A DNA stretch of 64,000 nucleotides from Apostichopus japonicus. Its lineage: Eukaryota > Echinodermata > Holothuroidea > Aspidochirotida > Stichopodidae. Shown in pieces: positions 19,247 to 33,000 of this stretch. The position numbers and the translations under genes were made by a program. Positions within the stretch are counted from its first letter, which is position 1; the number at the start of each line of letters is the position of its first letter. The DNA lies in NCBI RefSeq assembly GCF_037975245.1, contig NC_092565.1, positions 10,410,499 to 10,474,498 of the forward strand, written 5' to 3'. The notes under the pieces were generated by a model that was not told the DNA's origin, did not search any database, and saw nothing but the letters and a program-made list of their open reading frames with translations.

Positions 19247-20584
19247 AGATATAGATATAGCTTTTAGCTGTAGTTCCATTTCAAGGATAATAACTGATAC
19301 AATTTGCAACTAAAAACAGTGGATCTTTCTTCTCTGCCCTTTGGGAGTATATAGTAGGATTTGTTCTCTACAGGGAATTTTGTCTCATTAACAATGATAT
19401 TTCTCTAAAATTATTCAACTCGGTCATTACATCCGTATAGACCAAGGACGTAAATACGACAAACTTAAAAAGCAAAATTCTCTCCTTTTGCCATAAATCC
19501 TGATTAAAGTAAATCTGATTTGGAATAAAAACGTGTAAGATTTATACGAAAGTAAAATAAGGTATTTCAGTTGAAGGTAAATGTCAGTGCTTTACTTTAA
19601 TCAGCGGTGCGAATTAGTTCGTTGCTAGATCAATGGAGAGAGGAAGCGACCACGGTAATTAGCGACTGTGTGATGAATGTATAAACACGTGATCCGTCAA
19701 GATAAGGTACGGTTTGTAACATTACATACCAAACGGCTGAAGCAACATGCAAAATAGAGGTCAGAGGTTAAATTGAAAATAACATGTTGAGAATGACCAT
19801 ATATAGGAAGACCCAAACCCTCTCCATCTGGCGTAACAACATTGGATGAGGGGTGGGGCGATGGGAGAAATTCGGAGGCTCGATGGGTGGGTCTTGTCAC
19901 TCAACTAACGACACGGTTAAGTTACATTTCTTACACAGCTTGATAGGATATAAAAAAAGAGACTCGAGTAAAATTCGTGACGAAAAAAACACTTAAGTTA
20001 CCACACTTCCTAGTAGAGATTGGTCTGTATTACCCAGTTACTATTTTGAAGGGGGTGTGAGGGGGGGGGGGGTAACTGATGGCTTCTCTGAGAATCCTTT
20101 TTTTAATTTTTTTTTCTTTATGTATGATTGTCTGGTAACAACATGTATGAAGTGAATGACATAAACCATCTTTCGGAAATGACCTAAAAATTCAAATTTT
20201 ACCAGTTAATATATATTTTTCTGACGATTCACTCAATCAAAAGCGGAAGCTACCAGTATGCAGACATTACAATCGAATCACCTACGGCGGTGGAGGAATG
20301 AACGTGACAGCTAAATGATGAAAATTGACGGAAACAAAAGAGAATGTCTTTGATGACATCAGACGGAGGTCAAATTTGCTAATTACTTTTATTTTTTTTT
20401 ATTTTTTCGTTTTATACAGGGATTCTCAAAGAGTGGAAAACGGATTGAAAAGACGGTACTTGGGTGAATCATTTGACATTTGAGTGACTGAGGGTATATT
20501 TTAACACGTTCTGTTGAAATCAAAATTCTGTGGGTGGGTAAAACAATGAGTGAAATGAATGGTTTGTCCTTCAAGAAACCCTAA

Positions 20585-20704
<120 letters not shown>

Positions 20705-23662
20705 GATATGTTTCTATCTGATAAAAGTTATATATATATATATAGAAATGGGTACTTGCACTATGCAAATTTACTTAAAATGCTGATTACATATATGATG
20801 GTGATGGAAAGTATCCATACAAACACGGTCAGAGTACTTAAAGCAGAAGTTTGTTTTTGTGGTTTTAGTGCTTCTAAGTTTTTAATAGATTTCTTCAAAA
20901 TATCCCTTAACTCTGGAATGAACCTTCGTGGCTAAATTAATAATGACGTCGGCTCCTGTGAGGCCTAAATGTGAACGTTAAGCCTTTGCTTTGTACATCA
21001 AATGAGTTCAACCACAACAGCACACTTCTTGTACATTTCAAACATATGATGCCACCAAAAATACTCAACAGTGTTGAACCTAATCGTTAGTGTATTAGAC
21101 TTAGTAGTCCAGCCAATTTATTGATAAACCTCATATGTTAGGCCTATAAGCACAACCTTGTCTGATGACATTTTTAAGATATATCACAATTAATATATAA
21201 TCAGATCCTTAGATGCAGCAAAAGATCGAACGGAATACATAACCTTGGTGGGGGAGGCGGAGATTGAAGATACCGGTGCAATGTAAACGCTCTTTAAGTT
21301 ATCTCTATACCTATTATTCTTACCATCTTTCTCTCCTCAAAGAAAAAAGTTATATTTGTTACTGCCATTCTACCGAAATGACAAAAACTTGCCCGTATTC
21401 ACGAAACTACTAAGATTTTCAAATGGTCGGTTTTATACTTTGTTAACCGTCTGTTGATAGATGCCATTTAGATGAAGCCCTAAAATTATGAGTTCATTGG
21501 CAATACCTTTCCAAATTAAGCACACATCTCCGGGGAGAAAAACAGAGAATAAAAAAACTAAGATAATAATAATGAAGGAATATATTTGCCATGGTAACAC
21601 AACAGACCTCCTACTGAGCTCTATTTGAAAAGAGCAACAATGGTATTATCTGGGAAAGCTTGAAAAAGAAAACAGCTTTTTGAGCTGATTTTGATAATTT
21701 TCCCCACAATTTTTTTTTCTATTACAATAACAAAGTAGAGGATTAACAAGAATACAGTCAAATTTTCACTTGGTATATTTTACAATGCAAAAGGTCGAAA
21801 ATTTTGAATTTATTTTAAGTTGCTCTGTTACATGCGAGTAAGGATGGTCATCGATATGCTCCTCAAAGTGAAGATACTGGAGAGGGTATGGTGGTGACAT
21901 TGTAATCAAGTAGAACAGGAGGCTACCAAGAAGTGAGAAGGGGGTGGGGGGAGGGGGAGGGGGAGGGAGATACCGGCAGGGTTTAGGGATAGTATGGTGG
22001 TCAAATTGGACATCAGAAATCTCATAAGTTTAACTGTTTTTAATCTCGCAAGTTTTCTTTCTTCTCGAAAGGGCCGATCCAGGAGTGTGTGAAATGGAAC
22101 TGAAGTTTTTGGGTGGCGTGCAAATGGAGACATAATGGGGTGGGTGGATGGGGGGGGGGAAGGGGTGGACGAGAATTATTAATCCCAAGTATCTCTATGA
22201 CCTATGGTAAATAAGATGGTTGAATTTGCAAATCCATAAAAGTCAAACACAAACTGACAACAAAAACAACAAAAGAGAAGAGAAGTCAAACATACTGTTG
22301 GTGAGTATCCTCCAGTTTTATCAATCAGTGCCTGAAAAACACAACACAGAAAAATTTTGTCGGTAATATACGAACTAATTTTTGTACTTTTCAAATGCTT
22401 AATCTGTTCATAAAATGCAGATCTCTGCACCTCAACACCAGCAGGAGTTTTGAGAAAGGAATTAAAGCACCCTCATCTTTGCTCATCATTATACTTAGCT
22501 AGCAGAAACCAAGAGAACAGAAAATTATTCATGTCGAAGCAGCTCAACTTAGAAACAGCTGAACTTAGATAAAAACTGTCGAGTCTTGACATGATTTTCA
22601 TGCCTTAAATTGTTAGCATTCATTTTTTTTTCTCTCTTCGGTCAGTCGATTGATGAATATTAAAACAGCAACTACTTCATATTTCAGACCAGATTAATCG
22701 GTGACGATTCCGTTCTAGTAAATACCACGCCCTCGCTGAAACATCAAAGGAGCATTGACTTAAAAATGCACAAAGTTGCAGGCTAATAGAGTTGAGCATA
22801 TACACCAATACTACAATTCAACTTACTGCTTTCATTAATAACCTGTGATATCTGATGCAAACTCTGTCTGCCCCCACTGTGCCCCATTATACTACTCTCC
22901 TCCACAATCTTGTTACCCTTTACACATTTACATGATAAATTAGCTCTGTGAATTAACCTGCACATTCTGAAACATTCTCCACATCTTTGTATATCTCACT
23001 CTCTACCAAGACAAACCCCCCCCCCCCCCACCTTCACACCCCCTTTCACTCTTTACCCACAAAAATACTGACCAAACCACTCTAAACCAGCCCTATTTCT
23101 TCCAAAACTCCCAACTGATGCTAACCTCTATCCATGATTGAACAAAAAATCTTTGTTCTCCTTACAATCGGTCAGTACATTCCAATCACGGTGAAGTCGG
23201 AATCCACTCAGCTCGGGGCATAAAACTAACGCTCTACATTTGATGTCCAGCCGGCCGATTCCACCCTTTCAAGGGTTTCAGTTCGGCCCACGACCCACCA
23301 TCTTGCACTCATCAGGTATGTAGACACCTACAGCCTTTAGGGCTTGAGCACCCTGCCAGGCTAACGCTGCATGTTGCACTTTCTATGTGTACTGTGATGT
23401 TGGTTACCTCTGGCCCTTTGCTCCAACCAATGTTTCGCTCTGGCCTAATCAAAAGTTACTGTACTCAATCGGCAATTATGGCCAAACGCTCACATGTTTT
23501 ACTATTAGCTTCTTTTCTTGTTTGCTTTTGCTTGGGAGGAGGAAGGAGGAGGGGCAAGGGCAAAAGCAAAGAGGATACAAGCATGATGGGGAAATTTGTA
23601 GGTCACAATCACAATTATCCATAGCCATTGTAATAGTGCAGACCACTACAAGCTACAGGATA

Positions 23663-24023
23663 TCACAAATAAGACGTCTTTTTGCCTCGTCTTCCTCCTC
23701 TTCCCCTACCCTTTTTGTATTTTCCCCTCCCCCTACCCCTCCCCCTCCCTCTTCCCCTGGACGTCTTCACCCTGCTCTTTACGCCACTGGCTTCCTTGAA
23801 CTGATTTTTGAAATCTATGATGCTTCTGCTCTCTCTTATAGACTGGTATGACTTGATGGGCGAATCAGACTCCTGGGCTGGAATTCCGGGGCGTGTCCAA
23901 TCCAGACTGTCCTCTTGGTCGCTACTTCCTTCTTCGTCTTCCTCTAGGTTTGACGTGGTCCCATAAATCTCTCTCAGCTGTGTGTCTCCAGAACCATTTA
24001 CACATTGGTTACCAGCGTAAGTT
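23663..24023 (-). CDS. UIMC1: UIMC1 last exon (conserved C-terminus, RG-rich tail)
   Basis: Acceptor TTTTTTACAG, 120 codons and TGA at 23665-23663. ESDSPIKSYQSIRESRSIID and FKNQF align with human LNESPVKSFVSISEATDCLVD and FKKQV, and both end in a basic tail (here a long RGRGRG run then GKKTSYL). I see no clear AATAAA on this strand below the stop within the last few hundred bases. Confidence 0.88.
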
Positions 24024-27000
24024 CTGTAAAAAAAGAAAGCGTTTCGGCAATAAATAACCACTCTATGAATTAAACCTTTGTGGATAAAAGTAATAGCGCC
24101 TATTAACCTTTGGACGAGAAACACTTCAGAGCTTCCAAAGTGGTTGATGAGTTAGACACGACCGTTTGTCGTCACGGAGACTGGAGACTACCTTTTAATA
24201 TTGAATCCCAATTTTTGGTCAATCACTCTTTAATAAATGTCAAAGCCAGTTAAGAGGAGAAGCAAACCCATCTTTGGTCATGTGTAGCTTTATATGATAG
24301 GGATGCCTACAATGTACGCTCTACTGCATACTAAGAATAAAAATTTCGGGGGTTTAAAGGTCGTGTCAGAGGGCTGACATTTTGCCTCTGCTGTCAGATT
24401 GCCACTAGAAGGAAGAAAACTTGTACTTTCCTATTACTTGTCTTTTCACGTTTTCTATTTTAGGTGTCTGTAAACAGCCTTGAAGCTGAAGATAACATCA
24501 CTTATAAGGTCACATTGAGAACTTAAATACAGCATTTGCAAACCCATTGCTCTCCATCATAGAAAATCAGCACTTCATAAAACAAGAAATAAAAGGAGAA
24601 ACCCATTCAGAAGAAAAAAATGGAAGCTGTCAGCATATGTGGCTCTATGATGTCACATTTAGGCTTGTTCAAGTCTAAGGTTGTGTGTGATAAGGAACAT
24701 TAAAACTATGATATCTCCCAAATGGAACAAGACATTGCTTAGCTGTTTGTTCAATATCTACCATATAACAAATGGTGGGATTGGGTTCTCTCTATTAATA
24801 GAGCTATCTGTGTCTGCTTTGACCGGTAGCAAATACTTTTTCTGTTTCTATTTTTGTATCCTTTCTGGTGCATGATGCATTCACATTATGTTTCTATGGC
24901 ATATCTATAAAATAAAAAAAAACCTTACTTGAAAGGGGTTGAGGATAGTTAAGTTGTTGTCTTTTCAGAAAAACAACAATCATAATGAAAATAATAATAA
25001 TAAATGATAATAACACACTTAATACAGCTAGATAGAGTATGGGGTTAAAAACTTGAATGTTTAGACTTTCTAGTAATCAACCTGGCAGCTGAACTCTAAA
25101 TGTCATGTGACCTTCATTAATATGGTAATATTTGATAACTGATGAAATAAATAGTGGTGTTAGTCCAGGGCACTTGTAATGAAGGCATGAACAAGCTGTC
25201 CCAACAGACCTATTACCTAGATTGAGACGTCGTATCTCTCCGATGTTACTGTTTAAGTGAAGAGTTTTCCTTTTAATGAATTTAAGCCTAATTCTTACAA
25301 ACCTTTCTTCCATCCGTGAGGTTCCCATTTTGCCTGGCAAGGCTCGGTCCTCCTCGGATGGTTCTTCAGACGATGCAGTTCTTTTCCTACCAGCTTGTTT
25401 CAACTCATGTTGTTTCACGTGAGACAGATATTCATCTTTTTGTATCAGCTTCTGACAGAGGAAACACTTCTCCATCCTCTCTTCTTCTCTTGCTTCTTTA
25501 ATGCCCCTCCTCTTTCTAGGTATTCTTGTGAAAGATCAAAAAGGTAAAAGTAATGCTGGAAAACTCGTACAGAACAAGGCAAACTTATCTTTAATATCCT
25601 TCTATATAAGTAAATCAATATTGGGTAAGTTAGCAAGAAAATGAAATCATTGTCTCAGTTTGTCAAAAATGAGCCTCCCACAGAGAAAGTTTGAAAAAAA
25701 CACAGAGGGCAATTTATTCCCAACCCCCTACCCTCCCCTTCCCCTAATGAACAACTAGTAGACACTTTTCCATGATGAACAAATCACAGCTGACTGGGAA
25801 CTTACATTAAAAGCAGTCAAAACACTGGAGAAAAAGATCAAAGAACTTTTTCTTGCTTTTCCAAACTATTTTCCTTTTGATAACTTCAACAGTCATTGTG
25901 ATTAATTCCCTCGCCCCTTATCTCTGATTCCTACTTTATTTCCTGTTGTAACAATCTGGAGCGCACAAACAACTTGAAATCTTCACCAAATGTCGACATT
26001 GTTGACATAACAAAACTTTCTAGATGACAAAACTATTAATCAGCAATCAAATAGTTATTTGGCTCATTAGCATTTCTTCAAAATTATTTTAAATTTCCAT
26101 GAACAGTTAAATCCCGCTATGACTAAGTTGAACTCTATCTCTACATGTATATAATCAAAATCTTGCCAAATACAGGAAGCGAGTATACCCCCACCCCCAC
26201 CCCCCAAAAAAATTTAACAATATAAAGTGAGAGGTTGCATTTCCAACATTAATAGTGTTTAAACATATGGTAATGTTTTGGTAATTGGAAAGTGCCTGTC
26301 TACTAGGAAATCGGTACATAAGCAGAATCGTTAAAATTGTTGGTATATAATGGACAAAACAATAATCGGTAAAATTTCTCCACAAGTGCTCTTGATCATT
26401 GAACTGATGACAGTGATAATAAAATAGTCCTTGTTTTTTTCACCTGTGCGACCTTTCTCAATTATAATTTGTCATCATTTAGCTGTACTATAGTAAAAAG
26501 CCTAAAACTGTGTGAGGCCTACAGTAGCAATATTTAGTCCTAGAGAACACACAGTCCCTGAAAATTGTATCTGTACTTTTGCAGAACGTGGTTCAACCAT
26601 TTGAAATGTTTATTCATTATAATAAAGCTGAGTTGAAAGCTTTTATTAAACAAAGGTACAAACCCTACATACTTCTCAAACTTCAAGAGTGAGATTTTCA
26701 CTTACAAGGTATAGCCGCCGTCCTCTTCCAAGTCACCGCCTCTCAGAGAGCGGGACATCTTCGGTCGGGGCTTTTTGGATGCAACAAGGTTAATTTCCTT
26801 GTTTTCCACCATCTGTAAAATGGCAGCGTCAAGGTGGTCCAGTCTTTGGTCATTTTCCGTTCGGTCGTTTTCGTGGGATGTCGTGGATGGCAGGCAGCGG
26901 TCGGTCAATGAAGTCCTGAGGAGACAACATTTTGGCCATTGGTATCGAGTGTTTTTTAAACTTAAAAAAAAACAACTTCATGTAAAGAAAACTTCATGTT

Positions 27001-30000
27001 AACGTCATAGACCATCTTATATACATGGTGACCAAAGCAGTATGGATGTCCAGTATGTGTCTGTGTTACTGTACAGGGGCTACAAACATCCAATGGTAAT
27101 AATGCTGGGATGGACTGGTTACATAATGTCCATTACTTTGAAGCTACTACATCCCTCTAAACAGTTATAAATTGGGAAGATCCTCTATGAATATACAAGT
27201 CACATTACGCTCCTCTCCTTGTAATATTTACCTTAACTGACTGGTGCCTAACATATTTTTTGTTAATTTACAAATGAAAAAATAAATAAAAAAATTAAAA
27301 CTTTTTGTAAATTCAAGTTTTTTTAATTAAATATTCCATGCTCTGATGGTAACATTTAGAGGTACAGTATGTTAAAACACCCACATCAGAACTTTTTCAT
27401 CGATCTCTATCAGACCCACATCTGACCTACATCAGACCTTCTGTACTGTACATCAGCCCAGTAGTATTACTTAAACCACATTCAGTACGTAAGCAAGTTA
27501 CCTGTCTATCTTGGAAGAAAATGCCACAAACATTGATTAGTTACAAATGTAACCCTGTGTTGAGTTTGCAATGCTAAAATGATTTTCATAAAGCTTCAGA
27601 CTCCCACCTGAAAAATTGCAAGCATGTCCCTGAGTGATTTATGACTACAGTGTATGAAAAATTAACAAACTTGAGAAAGATATATAAAAACAAATTTATT
27701 TGACTTCATAATGAAGGATATTACAATTGACAATTTATTATATACTCTTCGTGTTGAACTCTCCTTCCTCACAAACTAAACAAGATGTCAATACTTTCTT
27801 GAATTTAAACTTTTGTGGGTTTCTTTTTTGTTTTTCGTATAATTTTCTTTCTCTCTATCCTTTCGAGAATACAATATAATTTTGTGTCGGTTGCTTCTAA
27901 GTTCCCTGAAATGATGAAATTATCACTTGCCTCTTTGGCTCTTCAGCTACAGGAGCATTAATATCTACCTCATCTGCAGTAAAGACGAAATAAAATAAAC
28001 ATGTTGTAACCCGTACAAAAAAATTACGTCCCTAGGTAATTAAGCAAATCCGAGCTGTTTCGCCTAAACTGTTGAGCTGTGATATTTCATAAATTACGTT
28101 GATATATATATATATATATAAAGCTATACCGTGATTGACTCTGTACTCTATCTGTCAATGATATACCTTGTCAGTAAATATACCAGGAATAATTTATCCA
28201 GTTATCTCCATGCGAAAAATGCTATGCAAGCAAGATGGACAAATCGCTTGTGCAAGTTAAAAAAAAAAATTGTATATAGCAGTGTTTTATACACAGTAAC
28301 AAAATGGTATTTGGATACAGAGACAGAAATTCAGAGACCTCAAAACGACTAAAAACTGTAAATATTTGAAAACTAAAATTATTCACTGATATAGCACTTG
28401 TAAGAAGAACACATTTCTTCCCCAACTGGAAACAGAAGTCAGGGGTATGAAAGTGGTGGGGGTTGAACTTCACCCCTCCCGCCCCCTCCTAATACTGTAT
28501 CTACCTACTGGTGAAACAAAATTATCTTCTCAAATTTAACCTGTTTTAGAGGAGCCTTCCCACAGCCACAGAACAGAAATCAGGCAAAAGACCCTATACA
28601 TGACGTCCCCATTCATCACCAGAGTACATCAAAGTTTGAAACTTTGAATGGATACACACCACAATGCTTTTTCTCATGATCACTGAATGTGATTGCTTAG
28701 CAAAGTTTTCTGTATCGTTAGACAAAAACAATGAACATATGAATTTTTTGTTTGTTCAGACTTTGCAAACTTTGTGATATTTGGTATTTAAGTGTATCTG
28801 GCAACATCAGAATGGATGATAGCACTTGACACTTCAGCTGATCATGTCCTTGTATTTCTCTACGATGTCAATCGTTTATCCACAGAGAGGGAAAAGAATG
28901 TTAACCCCCCCCAAAAAAACAGATACATTATGATGAAATTCTACTCACAGTTAAATCTTTGACTACTACTGCAAGCAAACATTCCAAATGTCTGGTTTCA
29001 AGGATAAATCAAGGATAAGATTATAGCAGCCTAAGTCAAACTTTGAAGGATTGAAGAGCATCTGGCCACATGACATGTACAGATCCCCTATCGTGATCCA
29101 AATTCGTTGAGTAGCCAGTCAAAATAGCTTACATTCAATCAACCATATCTCAAACGAGGGACAAGATTTTGAAATGGGGGTTTTCAACTAACAGTATTGA
29201 ATATCTTCCTCTTCGATAATTGTAAGTTTAACATTGTTTGTCACCAGAAAATCCTTCTAAATATGGCAGATTCAGGTAAAACAATTCCTGTCTAACTCTA
29301 AGACAATCCTTTCAAGTGTCAACCATACATCTCTCCTCACCGGTGTAGGCTATAGACAAGTGTAGGTTATAGATACATGCCAGCAATATGTGTAGGCTAT
29401 CGAAATGTGTAGGTTATAGATACATGCAGGCAATATGTGTAGGCTAAAGAAATGTGTAGGGTATAAAAAATGTAGGCTATAGATTAATGTAGGCTGTAGT
29501 AAAGTGTAAGCTTTTGATATGTGTAGGGCATAGATAAGTGTATGCTTCAGATAAGTTTATGCTACAGGTAGTTTTACAGTAAGCTACAGTAAGTGTAGGC
29601 TTTAGATAAGTGTAGGCTATCGATACTGTATGTGTTAGCTATAGAATAATGTAGGTAGGCTACAGTATAAAAGCATAGGCTACAGATACTGTATGTGAAT
29701 GCTAAAGATAAATGTAGGCTATATATAAGTGTAGGATTTAGATACCAAGAGTGTAGCTATCTAGATGTCTTAATTGTTCTGAAATGTAACAGATTTTCTC
29801 AAGATTATAAACATCCGTGGTAACATTTTCAGCAAAACATAAGAAACTGACAATTTGGTATTTGCTGTTCCAGGTTTTGCATTCAAGGGGGGGGGGGGGG
29901 GGGGGGAATGCTCTATTTCAAACCCAAGTTACATAACTACTACTGTACAGTAGAGCTGATTCAGCGATTCTCTGATCTTCTCTAGCAGAACAATCATGCG

Positions 30001-33000
30001 CTCAAATAAAGTACGATATAAGAATCTTCCCCCTAAAAACCTTTCAGATAAAATTTGAAGACAATCTATCTAGAGTGCTTTTAAATTAGATTCATAGTTT
30101 CTATACACACCACATCTCTTTGTAGGACACGAGGCCTCTTGAACTTTTTCTCCCTGATAAACAGTCCACTGTCCTTCACCTTTATCAAGTGCCTCAACTA
30201 AGCACGAACACATTGAAAACAGTCGTGTATTTCTTCCTAATCTCGCTTCGATATTACAATTTGCTCATTTTTTATTGTGAGTAAAATCAGACAATAAAAT
30301 ACTTCAAACCAATACAGGAAATAGAACAGGCAAAAAATCTTAATAAACTCATTTGGAAATACACTATATATATATACAGCCAATCCAACTAGAATTTTTT
30401 TATAGAAAATAAGGTACATGTTCTTTTTTTTTTTGGTCTTTTCCTTCCTTAACACACTCCAACTATTCGTGCGAGAAGAAAACGAAAAAACATCTGATGG
30501 AGTAATTTAGTCGTTTGTGTCACGATTTGAACATCTGTCAAGATGAGTTAATCATTGAACACACGCCAACCGCAGTGAGGTAAATGTGCATGCTGCACGA
30601 CACTTGAGATTTAATTGTGTGGTCATTTGTCATCATCAGAATAGACTCAAAAAGAATTACCAATATCAGAGTGGGCTTTTAAAGACCATTGCCAGAAAAC
30701 AAAAACAAACAACAAAGATAGCGGGAAGAATAAAATGACAGGTAGAATATGGACACAAACAAGATAATTTTATGTGCAAATATGACAATCAGCCGAATTA
30801 TTTAACGCAAACCACCAGAAGATCATAGCTTGTAGAACCACGGAGTGTACGCAGAGAATGATAAAACGGACAAAACGAAAGGATTATAAGTGAGGGGGAA
30901 AATTTGTTGTTCAAATATTTGCTACTTAGGCATTAGGAACCGTGAAGAATATTGATCTTCCACTTAAAGCATGATGGCAGGCGCTGATATTATTTTGATA
31001 TGTTGCATGGTATTTTGATATGCTGTACGGTATTTTGATGTGCTATACGGTATTTTGGTATTCTGTACGGTATTTTAATATGCTGTACGGTATTTTGGTA
31101 TGCTGAACGGTATTTTGATATGCTGTACGGTAAAGCGTTATGCTGTACAGTATTTTGATATGCTGTACGGTATTTTGATATGCTGTACGGTATTTTAATA
31201 TGCTGTACGGTATTTTGGTATGCTGAACGGTATTTTGATATGCTGTACGGTAAAGCGTTATGCTGTACAGTATTTTGATATGCTGTACGGTATTTTGATA
31301 TGCTGTACGGTATTTTAATATGCTGTAGGGTATTTTGATATGCTGTAGGGTATTTTGATGTGCTGTACGGTATTTTGATGTGCTGTACGGTATTTTGATA
31401 TGCTGTACAGTATTTTGATATGCTGTACGGTATTTTGATATCCTGTACGGTATTTCCATATGCCTGTACGGTATTTCCATATGCTGTACGGTATTTTGGT
31501 ATGCTGTACGGTATTTTGGTATGCTGTACGGTATTTTGATATGCTGTACGGTATTTTGATATGCTGTACGGTATTTTGATATGCTGTACGGTATTTTGAT
31601 ATACTGTACGGTATTTTGATATACTGTACGGTATTTTGATATACTGTACGGTATTTGGATATGCTGTACGGTATTTTGATATCCTGTACGGTATTTTGAT
31701 ATGCTGTACGGTATTTCGATATACTGTACGGTATTTCCATATGCTTGTACGGTATTTCCATATGCTGTACGGTATTTTGGTATGCTGTACGGTATTTTGA
31801 TATGCTGTATGGTATTTTGATATGCTGTACGGTATTTTGATATGCTTTACAGTATTTTGATATACTGTACGGTATTTTGATATGCTGTACGGTATTTTGA
31901 TATGCTGTACGGTATTTCCATATGCTTGTACGGTATTTGCATATGCTGTACGGTATTTTGGTATGCTGTACGGTATTTTGATTTGCTGTACGGTATTTTG
32001 ATATGCTGTACGGTATTTTGATATGCTGTACGGTATTTTGATATGCTGTACTGTATTTTGGTATGCTGTGTGGTATTTCATTACTGCCTAAGTTTCCTCT
32101 TTTTTTTTTTTAAAAATCACCGTTTCAAATAAAAAGGGCCAACCAATCAATGTGGCTGGACTACTGTACTTAGTCTTGCACACAAACATTTGTAATTAAA
32201 GTCGGCTCCTTCGAAGCAAGGCAAAACTTAAAGCGGTTTATCAATGTAGTTCGCACTCCATTATGAACAAGATGGCTGTTAACAGCATTTCAACAGTCTA
32301 AGCAATCTGTTTGGCACTATTATATGTACCAAATAATCCCACCAATCATGATGAGCTCATTTTTGGGCCAAAATTTGGCCCGTTTGCGAGATCTAGTAAC
32401 ATATTCTGTATGTAATAACCATTGAAGCCAAGAACACAGTGCATAAATTGTACACTAAGCAGGCATTGAATAGATGCAGCTGATGATATGAATGCAATTA
32501 ATGACTCCATGATTACTTTTGTCCAAAGAAAAGGCAGTGTTGGTACAGTTTCCTCAATGCTAATACCACTCTATACTGTCCTCCCATATCATTCTCAAAG
32601 CACTCCTACTGACTGTATGAACAGTTCCTAACCTATATCTGATAGAAACCCACGATATTCATAATGCTCATTTCAGTACGAGTGTTTCGAAGTGGGACAT
32701 AAAAGTGTACCACAGGACAAGGTTGTCCCAGCCGGGGTGAGGGGACACCAAAGTTGATACAGTAAATCTACAGTACATGTTAACATTTCGGCATTTTCGA
32801 GTTCTGCATTAAACATAACCTTTCTTTTAAAAGACAGTTTCCCCATAAAAAAAATATGAAATGATGTAGAAGTCCTTTACACAGGAACGTGTGTCATCAA
32901 TCTGAGGATACTTATGCAAATGTAAACAGCTAGCTGGATATTCATATGATCCATTATTTACAATACGCAAAGTACAAGACTCACTATACGTTTATTCGTT

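Noticed and set aside
23385-23851. Overlapping plus-strand open frames of 79 and 154 residues
   Set aside because: The longer one is the antisense of the UIMC1 RG-rich tail; the other has no support.
25291-25303. Alternative donor GTAAGA for UIMC1 exon 12, six bases further in
   Set aside because: Better consensus, but it ends in phase 0 and the last exon needs phase 2, so the conserved C-terminus would be lost.
30990-32081. 363-residue open frame on the minus strand
   Set aside because: Product of the 20-bp minisatellite; all frames are open and the residues only repeat QNTVQHIKIPYSISKYRTAY.
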